Shown here piece after piece: positions 51,953-59,260 of a stretch of DNA of 64,000 bases. A program made the position numbers and the translations under genes. The stretch is from Unio delphinus (taxonomy: Eukaryota; Mollusca; Bivalvia; Unionida; Unionidae). The stretch spans positions 588,501 through 652,500 of the forward strand of contig JAQISU010000036.1 in NCBI GenBank assembly GCA_029339505.1. Direction: 5' to 3'. The notes beneath the pieces were generated by a model. That model saw only the letters and a program-made list of their open reading frames with translations. It did no database searches and was not told the origin of the DNA. The stretch's first letter is position 1. Each line of letters opens with the position of its first letter.

Positions 51953-52458
51953 TAGACATAACTAAATTGAACTTTTTGTCCACTCTTTTTTGAAATTGCA
52001 GATCGATAAATTCCCTCTGCAACTCTTCGTACTGAAGATCGACAAATATTGAAATACTTACCGGCTTCATATAATGATTGAAATATTTTCTCTTCGTTAG
52101 TTGTTGTATTCAAAGATTTCACAAGTCTCTTCCCAACCGTTTTGCATTTTCCAGTCCTTCCAGATGAATTATTTTCACTCTGTGTAACAACTCGTAAATT
52201 TGATACAGAATTATTCTTTCGATTAGAATCCTTGTGATCAATAACAAAACCATCCTCGATCAAACCATAATGACATTCATACACGAAACGATGATTGAGA
52301 TAAGTTTTCGTTTCTTTTCCCTCCCTAACAGTAAATATCAAGTACCCTTGATTATTCACAACACCAACTGATTTCTTTAGTCTACGGTTTCTGACAGTAC
52401 CATCACTGGATGCTTCATAATTTGTAATCACTGGATGCTGTCTGAATTCTTGGTTCAT
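51952..52458 (-). CDS. HNH homing endonuclease (NUMOD-type)
   Basis: A 168-residue protein in the I-HmuI/SPO1-like HNH group, which makes site-specific DNA breaks that spread the gene. The N-terminal part has the NUMOD4-like lead YEASSDGTVRNRR. The HNH core is NHRFVYECHYG, then VIDHKDSNRKNNSVSNLR and VVTQSENN, with the IDHKD and NNSVSNLR signatures visible. A C-terminal helix-turn-helix-like DNA-binding module (AGKYFNICRSSVRRVAEG, NUMOD1-like) follows. No intron is evident, so it is free-standing inside the transposon. Such genes are typical of phages, bacteria and large DNA viruses and are accessory in Polintons. Confidence 0.85.
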   Translation of the reverse strand: MNQEFRQHPVITNYEASSDGTVRNRRLKKSVGVVNNQGYLIFTVREGKETKTYLNHRFVYECHYGLIEDGFVIDHKDSNRKNNSVSNLRVVTQSENNSSGRTGKCKTVGKRLVKSLNTTTNEEKIFQSLYEAGKYFNICRSSVRRVAEGIYRSAISKKSGQKVQFSYV

Positions 52459-52468
52459 ATATACTATT

Positions 52469-52864
52469 CTATTGTTTGTCTAATTCAGTGTTTGTTTCAA
52501 TAATTACATCACTGGAAAATCTTTCGATGTAGTCTTGCGGAGTTCTTATGACTTTGTCAGTGACGTTATCAGGGTCAAAGACTTTTTCAGGGTTATAATT
52601 TCTGATGGATTGTCCATTTTTTATTCTTTTATCATAATAACGCTTCAATTCCCTATATCGCTTACCACCACAATCAATACATAATTGTGATCTTCCCTTG
52701 ACCCCAACCCCACATCGAATACAGGGTAACGGACCAAGACTTCCACGTCGAAAACTTTGCATATGATACCTACAGTATTCATTTTTTCTGCATGATTTGT
52801 TACACGGGGTTACATTTCCCATCATGAGCCATTTGCAGTGATTCATTATACATAAATCTTTCAT
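52469..52864 (-). CDS. Cysteine-rich zinc-binding protein
   Basis: A 131-residue protein. Cys and His residues are spaced as two probable zinc clusters: C..NHC / CNKSCRKNEYCRYHM near residues 5-35, and LPCIRCGVGVKGRSQLCIDCG near 47-66. A basic helix follows, then an acidic tail. A protein of this shape recurs in Polintons, where a DNA-binding or early regulatory role is plausible but unproven. Its ATG is only 24 bases from the divergent start of the polymerase-helicase gene, so the two share one tiny promoter region. Confidence 0.65.
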   Translation of the reverse strand: MKDLCIMNHCKWLMMGNVTPCNKSCRKNEYCRYHMQSFRRGSLGPLPCIRCGVGVKGRSQLCIDCGGKRYRELKRYYDKRIKNGQSIRNYNPEKVFDPDNVTDKVIRTPQDYIERFSSDVIIETNTELDKQ

Positions 52865-52888
52865 TTAAATGCTTGTTTTATATATAGC
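52865..52888. promoter_or_regulatory. 24-bp divergent promoter gap
   Basis: The AT-rich spacer, containing TTTTATATATAG, separates the divergent ATGs of the zinc-binding protein and the polymerase-helicase gene. A TATA-like core so close to both starts implies leaderless or very short 5' ends, or promoters inside the opposite gene. Confidence 0.4.
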
Positions 52889-55800
52889 ATGAAGGAGTTC
52901 AAGAGATTGACTTCGAAAAATGCTAAATTCAATACCGATAGAGAGTTCAAGAGATTATTGAAAATCAATCCTAGATTTAATCTCGATAGACCCAAAAAAC
53001 GTCCAATAGACGGAAATATGAAGGAGTTTAAGAGATTATTGAAAATCAATCCTAGATTTAATCGCGATAGACCCCAAAAACGTCCAATAGACGGAAACAA
53101 ACGTAACAAACGTCCAAGAGACGGAAACATGAAGGAGTTTAAGAGATTATTAAAAATTAACCCTAAATTTAATATCGATAAACCCAAAAAACGTAACAAA
53201 CGTCCAAGAGACGGAAACATGAAAGAGTTTAAGAGATTATTGAAAATCAATCCTAGATTTAATCGCGATAGACCCAAAAAACGTAACAAACGTCCAAAAG
53301 ACGGAAACATGAGATCACCATGGAAGGATGCTCAATTCAATCTTGATATAGTTTCTAATACACCCAAGAATAAAATTCTTGATAAACCCATCAGAGACTG
53401 TTTTAATGAATTCAAGCGTGATGGAGCATCTTATTGCTGGTCAACATTTCGAATTGATGGTGTTGTTGACGCTACCATGAATGATGGAAAAGCAGCAGAG
53501 ATCATTTCACGTCTTGGGGAAAAAAGTCATTTTTTCCGAATCAAATTCATTATCCGTGAGGATGGCAAATGGATCATTAGGGATAAATTTGAACCCATTC
53601 TCAGGGGCAAAAAAACTGTCACCGTGAACCAGGATTCCAAACCGGGAATTTTGACTGGAATTGATAAACCCTACTACGAAAGATCTTATCCTGTCACAGC
53701 AGTTGTTTACGGGATCTATCCGCTCAATGAAAAACCTGATATTTCAAAACTAGCACCCATGAAATATTCGACAGGACTCAATTGTGTAGCAGAACGAATA
53801 ATAGAACAATTCACAAATGCGTCCCGGGGAAATAAACTAACTGATCTAAGACGAAAAAAAAATAACCGAGTGGGAGTTCACGGTAAAAGAGCATGGAGCA
53901 ACAATTCAGGATATAACTAAATTAGAAAAATCATTAAGATTTCCAATATCGGTAAGGACAATCACCGGAGAAGTATTATACGAATCGAAATATAAATCAA
54001 AAGGGACTCCCATTGAAATTATTGATCATAACGCGCACGCGTGGTCATCTGCAGTAACAATATTCCCACGGGATAGAACCGTAAAATATCTATCCCAAAC
54101 CGAAGAGTTTTTTTCAGAGCAGAAATTATTTGATGCTATTTACCATTTGAGTAAAAACGATCCTTTGTCAGTGTGGCTATTTCATAGTAATTCAGACGAG
54201 GAATGCAGATTTGATCAGTTTGTAAGGCCTAACGGAGAATTATACCGTACTGAAGAGCTGCAGAATCAAATGAAACAACTAGGTAGTGAGTTTTCTGAGG
54301 GGGAAATCGAAGATCAATTATTAGCAAACTGTTTCACAGTACCATCCATTGCAGCACATTTTGCTAGAAAGAAAAACGCGTGGAAACCAACACGAAGTGA
54401 GTTTTTATCAGATGTCAAATTGTCCTGTCTTGAATACAGCCACGGCGGATTATGGAACACAAAATACACCGCTGATACCGTTATTTCAGTTGATATGATT
54501 GCGTGTTATCCAGGAAGTTTTCTTGGGTATGGAGAGTGTGAGAAATATTTCAAACGATTTGGACACCCCACACACGAAATGGCCCGTGTTGCTATTAATG
54601 GACCACTTCCTGATTTTGATTTAACCGGATTCGCTTCTGTAGTATCATTTGAAATGGCTGAAGGACTTCATCCGTGTAGTTATCTTTGGATTGGTAAACA
54701 CATGTCTGAAAAACACTGGATGCCAATAGTGTTATTACGGTATATGCTTGATTGTAAGATGTTAAAATCATTAATTGTCAGTGAAGCAATTATATCCTAT
54801 CGAGCACAGAAATCAGTCTGGTTACCACAACCTGATCTAGAAAAAATAATTAGCGAAGAGCGAAAACTGTTTCCTGATTTTAATGAACAACAAATCATGG
54901 ATTGGTCCCAACAGTTATTTGAAATCAGAAACAATGAAGCAAAAAATCTTGGACGAAGAATAATCGGTAAATTTACCCAGGGTGGCAAAGATGATAATAC
55001 GAAATATTCTTCACGATTGATTATAGACAACGCTGAATACGATTTTGTAATCGCGGATCTAACGAATAGGGGTCTATATGTCAATCGTAAGGACGCATTT
55101 ATGTCCGATGGAACCAAATTGGGTACAATTGTTACCTACAATGATGGATACCATCCGCAGTACACACATTTGAGAGCTTCTATGCTCGGTTATGCTTCTA
55201 TCAATCTGTTTTCAATGATCAATAGATTTCCTACCACCGCAGTTAGAGTTGCTACTGATTCATTTTACATAAATAGCAAAATGGCTGATTTTAAGGCTAC
55301 TGGCAACGAGAAATGGGGATCATGGAGAATTAAGAAAGAAATGATTCATGATTATATTCCATCAGCAGATGTTACCATTGAAAATAATTACTTAGAAAGC
55401 AATCAGTGTTCAGAATTTTCTAGTGCACCACCGATTTCTGATCCAATATGCCTGTATAAAACAGTTTATTTAAACGGCTGTGGTGGGTCAGGAAAAACAA
55501 CCCGGGCAATTGAGTTATTTCGTAGGAAAAATCCTACGGATTTCACAAATATGATTGTGCTAACACCAACTCATAGACTTGCAAGAGAAATGATACAGAG
55601 AGGGGTAAATGCCTGCACTTATCACAGCTTTTTCCGATGAAATGGAGATAAATGGACTCCTGAGCGCATGGGAGAGAAATTTATTCCTGAAATCATGATT
55701 TGGGATGAAATAGACACAGTGTCAGAAGATGTCTTAAAAATATTTCTTGAGTGGTTGTTATTGAAGAATACAAAAGTCGTCATGTGCGGTGATCACGGGC

Positions 55801-56744
55801 AACCACCACCATTTGTCGGTGCATCCCCCCATGAATGGCTAAAGGGTTTTGTAGACTATTATGAAGAAATTGATACCGATCATAGATCACTTGATGAAAA
55901 ATTAAAAGAATTGAAGAAACTAATTAGATTACAACCGGATAGAATCCAGTGTGAAATAACCCGTGAAATAATTTCGGAAACTCCCATGAATGAGTTTTGG
56001 GAAGCGTGGAGACCAAATGATTTAATCATTGCAAGTAGAAAAATAGTCAGGGACACACTTCAGATGAAGTTATTTGAATTGCATAAACAAAAATTTGCAA
56101 CACTTCCAGTACCGTTATGTTATAGGCCATCGGATACGCGAAAACAGAATATTGAAGTTGATATTCCAGGACAGAGTGAAAAACAAATTCTCGTATTAAA
56201 TGATATTGTGCTGGTTGATATCGATGTCGTTGAAGATGCATTGCGTGCTAATAAATCCCCATGGACGCTAGGATACGCAGCGACGATACATTCTTCACAG
56301 GGATTGACTATATCGGATACAATTGTTTGGATGGTAGATAATCGCATAGAATGGTCGAATTTAGTCTATCTTTCAGTATCCAGAGTACGAAAAATAAATC
56401 AACTTCGAAGAATTGTCCTGACAGAGTCAGGCGATGATGAAATCATTGGCGATGATGAAATCATTGGTGACGATAATGATATTATTGATAAAAAACTCTC
56501 CGGTTACAAACAACAGGACAAAAAAAAACAACGAGAATTTGATATTGATGCTGAATTAATAATCACTTTGAAGAAACAACAGAATAATCACTGCGCGAGT
56601 TGCAATTGTATAATGCGTTGGCAGTGTTCGGATAAGGATCCTCGCCAAATCACCGTAGACAGAAAAAATAACAATCTCGGTCATGTCAGAAATAATGTGA
56701 TGTTGACTTGTCTTGAGTGCAATAGACGCAAGGGTGCTAGTTAA
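52889..56744 (+). pseudogene. POLB: PolB-like / SF1 helicase / HNH fusion, broken
   Basis: One ~1280-codon gene in three readable pieces. Piece 1 (52889-53920) has four or five basic repeats starting MKEFKRLLKINPRFN, then a conserved-looking domain ending NCVAERIIEQF. The frame must shift at A9 (53854-53862) into piece 2, open from about 53850 to TGA 55638-55640. Piece 2 carries a family-B polymerase-like palm: motif A SVDMIACYPGS (Asp codon 54492) and a motif C position reading VRVATDSFYI (55251-55262), lacking the first Asp of the usual DTDS. A Walker A GCGGSGKTT (about 55476-55502) follows. Piece 3 starts in frame after the TGA with Walker B IWDEID, then GDHGQPPP and YAATIHSSQGLTI helicase motifs. 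It ends in an HNH-type zinc domain (NHCASCNC, VDRKNNNLGH, LTCLECNRRKG). It would serve element replication. Confidence 0.8.
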
Positions 56745-57681
56745 GACCATGCGGTGGTAATTGAGTATCGTCAGGAATTACTTGTAGTTGTTGTCTAGTA
56801 AACCCACGCTGAGGGGCAGTTGAATCCAGTTTATAGATTGGAAGTCTACCCGTAGATCGTGTTATACTAGATATCTTATGCGTAGTGACGCTCCAAATAG
56901 GATCAGTAGCCCTTTTTGTACCACCCTCAAGCTCTCCTGGTTCATATAAATACCTCACAATGACATTACTACCAAGAATTGGTTCTTTGAAATCTTTTTG
57001 TGGTTTTTCAGGTATCGACTTCTTTTTAATCGCGTTGATAGGTTTCATGTTGATGGTTCTAGTAATCTCGTTATTCAGTGCGGTAACTACACCTGGTAAT
57101 CTCTTAACCCATTCACGGGATCTTTTTTCTTGGATGAATTCTTTTGCATATTGATATCCAAATAACCGCTCAGCAAGAATCCGATTAAATCGTTCTACAA
57201 TGGCCTGATCACGATGCAGTGCAGTATGCCCTCGTCTGATAGCGACATTGTGATATTTCATTGTAGATAACACTGCACCCTGAAATTCCTTGCCCGGGTC
57301 AACTTGTAACAGATTTGGCCAGTGCAGAGGGCTCCTTCGATAAATCCTTTCAAATGCAGAAGCCACTTCAGTGGCTGATTTTGTTTTTAACGGTTCTGCT
57401 TCTTTGTATCGACTTGCAATATCAACTACAGTTAACGCATATTTGTAACCACGATCATGTGGCAGAAATAATAGATCAGCCTGATGAACTTCATTAGGAA
57501 AGGTCACATCAAAATGCGAGAATTGAATTTGTTTAGGCGGTGGTAGATAAATTTGCCATAGTGCCTGTTTGGATAACCAATGAGCCGTGGTGGTTTTTTT
57601 CACTTTTGCGGCGCTAGCGAGTTTACTGATTGCAGCGTTACCCCTCCAGTATCCTCTTGGGGAATAATAAATAGATTCCAT
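56737..57681 (-). CDS. INT: Retroviral-type DDE integrase
   Basis: A Polinton c-integrase that would insert the element DNA. From the ATG at 57681 it has ~314 residues; seven further codons upstream begin with GTG and are probably not used. Counted from that GTG, the catalytic acids are Asp76 (VHQADLLFLPHD), Asp135 (LLQVDPGKEFQG) and Glu170 (QAIVERFNRILAERL), spaced as in retroviral and Maverick integrases. An N-terminal helical domain (YYSPRGYWRGNAAISKLA) precedes the core. The C-terminal domain has GELEGGTKRATDPIWSV and RGFTRQQLQVIPDD, typical of Polintons. No breaks. Its 3' end overlaps the polymerase-helicase stop by 8 bases on the opposite strand. Confidence 0.93.
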   Translation of the reverse strand: MESIYYSPRGYWRGNAAISKLASAAKVKKTTTAHWLSKQALWQIYLPPPKQIQFSHFDVTFPNEVHQADLLFLPHDRGYKYALTVVDIASRYKEAEPLKTKSATEVASAFERIYRRSPLHWPNLLQVDPGKEFQGAVLSTMKYHNVAIRRGHTALHRDQAIVERFNRILAERLFGYQYAKEFIQEKRSREWVKRLPGVVTALNNEITRTINMKPINAIKKKSIPEKPQKDFKEPILGSNVIVRYLYEPGELEGGTKRATDPIWSVTTHKISSITRSTGRLPIYKLDSTAPQRGFTRQQLQVIPDDTQLPPHGLN

Positions 57682-57688
57682 GTTGTTA

Positions 57689-58218
57689 TTAATTACCAGC
57701 ACCTAACATCAATTTGCTTTTCATAGCCGATTTTATCAAAAATGAAGCCAATTTTTCTTTGAAGGATTTATCATGAATAGCATTCAACGCATGAATTAAT
57801 TTCACATCTGCTAGATGCCTGTGTTGCAAATTGCTGCTTTTATAAGCAACATCATGAAGGTGACAGGCCTTATCAATAGCGCTTATTGGTTCCTCACCGG
57901 GTCGGGGCTGATTTTGATCATTGAGTCTGATATCAAGTCTTGTTCCCGGTCCACAATAACTATACCCTGGAAGGTGTTTTTCTCCGGGGTACTTTGCCCA
58001 TGGGGTTCCAGGGAGTTTTGCTAATTTGGCAGCGATATCACCTCCTCGTTTTTTTTTAAAGGTTCCTTGGGTTCCTTGGGCTTAGAAACAAATCTAAATT
58101 TCTTTGTACTACACTGTACGCATTTACCAGAAAGCGCTGATCGGTTATTTTTAGTTGTAATCGTCGTCAAGTCATCTGTGCCAGTACGCGCCTTACACTT
58201 CACGCAATATAGATCCAT
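57689..58218 (-). pseudogene. Zinc-ribbon plus phospholipase A2, A9 frameshift
   Basis: The frame from ATG 58218 encodes a zinc ribbon (LYCVKCKART ... GKCVQCSTKK, four Cys). It then runs through an A9 tract (58049-58057) and stops at 58021 shortly after. In the -1 frame the tract leads into KRGGDIAAKLAKLPGTPW and a parvovirus-VP1-like phospholipase A2: calcium loop YCGPGT (about 57943-57960) and catalytic HD in CHLHDVAYK (about 57850-57870), ending at TAA 57689-57691. The phospholipase part has no start of its own, so the two parts belong together. The zero-frame codons AAA AAA AAC fit a -1 slippery heptamer. Such lipases help virions cross membranes. It lies 7 bases upstream of the integrase ATG. 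Confidence 0.75.
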
Positions 58219-58223
58219 AATTT
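58219..58223. promoter_or_regulatory. 5-bp divergent gap
   Basis: Only five bases separate the divergent ATGs of the zinc-ribbon/phospholipase gene and the first ATG of the ATPase gene (18 bases more to its second ATG is 58236). Any promoter must overlap coding sequence. Confidence 0.4.
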
Positions 58224-58895
58224 ATGTATAGAGATATGAATATAATTGATTTTTCAGCGACTAAAACAAGAGAACCAGTGAAGCATCATGCAGCGCTACC
58301 AAACTCTATCCGCGCAATTATAATCGGACCATCTGGATCCGGTAAAACGCAATTGTTGCTCAATTTAATAATGAGATGGATGAAGTGGGATAAGTTGTAT
58401 TTAATTGCCCCTAGCGTAGATGATCAACGATGCTATGAAGTGCTAAAAGATTTTAATGAAAACGCTTCAGAGATTGCCGGCGAGGATGTTATTGAATTTA
58501 TAACCGATATTGACGAGGCGCCATCCGTGAATGACCTCGATGGAAGTATCAACAATTTAGTTGTATACGACGATGTCATGTTAGATAATCAAAAAACTCC
58601 TGCTAGAATATTTTCCCGAGGCAGGCATAAAAACACTGATGTGATTTATGTCACTCAACGCTACACTCAGATTCCAAAAGTGATTAGAGATAACTGTAAT
58701 ATGCTTGCTGTATTCAACGGCGTTGATACACATACGCTACGAAATATTTGGCAGACATGGTGTTCTGATATGGACTTCAATCAATTTAGAAATTTATTTA
58801 GTCATGCTCAGTCTGCCCCACACGGATTTGTAACAATACATTTACATGACCCTCGAACACGATATCGTATCGGACTGGATCAAATATTCGGTTAA
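58224..58895 (+). CDS. ATP: Genome-packaging ATPase (A32/FtsK-HerA type)
   Basis: A 223-residue P-loop ATPase that would pump element DNA into capsids. Walker A is GPSGSGKT at residues 35-42 and Walker B is LVVYDDVM with Asp116/Asp117. FSRGRHKNTDVIYVTQRYTQ follows as the sensor-like region, and the end reads RYRIGLDQIFG. Length and motif spacing match Polinton and adintovirus ATPases, and no breaks are seen. The second ATG (residue 5, MNIIDFSATKTREPV) is the more likely start. The last ~13 codons lie inside the right terminal inverted repeat, so a copy of this 3' end also exists, in inverse orientation, at 44116-44157. Confidence 0.93.
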   Translation: MYRDMNIIDFSATKTREPVKHHAALPNSIRAIIIGPSGSGKTQLLLNLIMRWMKWDKLYLIAPSVDDQRCYEVLKDFNENASEIAGEDVIEFITDIDEAPSVNDLDGSINNLVVYDDVMLDNQKTPARIFSRGRHKNTDVIYVTQRYTQIPKVIRDNCNMLAVFNGVDTHTLRNIWQTWCSDMDFNQFRNLFSHAQSAPHGFVTIHLHDPRTRYRIGLDQIFG

Positions 58896-59135
58896 CTCCA
58901 ACTGAAAGTTCTAGCAGCAGCAGAGGGTAAGTGACAACGACGTTGTAGTCCCTTTTCCCCAAAAAATCGATGAAGGATTTCATTAATTTCATTGATTTTT
59001 TCATATTTTTTTTTAGGACCTAATCCATGATTCACACACACATTGGGGCCTGATGTCATTGGTTTCATTGTTTTTAAGCGTGATTTCAGTGAAAACTTGT
59101 TTAAAAATGTTGTCCGGCTCACCCTCTCTGCTGCT
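58855..59135 (-). repeat. Polinton right terminal inverted repeat
   Basis: Read on the minus strand from 59135 it starts AGCAGCAGAGAGGGTGAGCC and mirrors 43889-44157. It includes conserved blocks CAATGAAACCAATGACATCA and GATCCAGTCCGATACGATAT. It carries about 19 extra bases (CTAGAACTTTCAGTTGGA region) compared with the left copy. Confidence 0.93.
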
Positions 59136-59219
59136 AATATATATATACTGAAAATACTGGACCTATTTTCCTATACAAATTTCTACTGCGTTTCCAAATA
59201 TATCATTATCTGCTTGCCA

Positions 59220-59220
59220 A

Positions 59221-59255
<35 letters not shown>
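59220..59255. repeat. (TA)n microsatellite
   Basis: About 17 TA units, 85 bases right of the Polinton end. Confidence 0.9.

Positions 59256-59260
<5 letters not shown>

Larger units (their letters stand above)
43889..59135. mobile_element. Polinton/Maverick virus-like transposon, 15.2 kb
   Basis: The element is bounded by ~270-280 bp terminal inverted repeats and carries the hallmark Polinton set: DDE integrase, adenain-type protease, packaging ATPase, a capsid protein candidate and a polymerase gene. Its length fits the 15-20 kb family range. Polintons usually make a 6-bp target duplication. Here both flanks are TA repeats (ATATAT left, AATATA right), so the duplication cannot be read unambiguously. 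Four genes carry one in-frame stop each (46556 TAA, 48706 TGA, 50492 TAA, 55638 TGA). Three carry a single frameshift (near 47.95 kb, at 53854-53862 and at 58049-58057). It is therefore a fairly recent but probably non-autonomous copy, unless some breaks are assembly errors. Confidence 0.95.

Noticed and set aside
52861..53310. 149-residue minus-strand frame rich in LRFLGLSRLNLGLIFNNLLN repeats
   Set aside because: It is the mirror of the basic repeats in the replicase gene. Codon-phased tandem repeats keep both strands open.
46556..55640. Alternative genetic code (stop reassignment) for the Polinton
   Set aside because: Both TAA and TGA interrupt genes, while normal gene ends also use TAA, TGA and TAG. 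Random decay is simpler.
56047..57497. Several 60-90 residue frames opposite the helicase and integrase
   Set aside because: They are antisense shadows of well-supported genes.
43883..59141. A clear 6-bp target-site duplication
   Set aside because: Both flanks are TA repeats and read ATATAT and AATATA in the aligned register. No unambiguous duplication can be defined.
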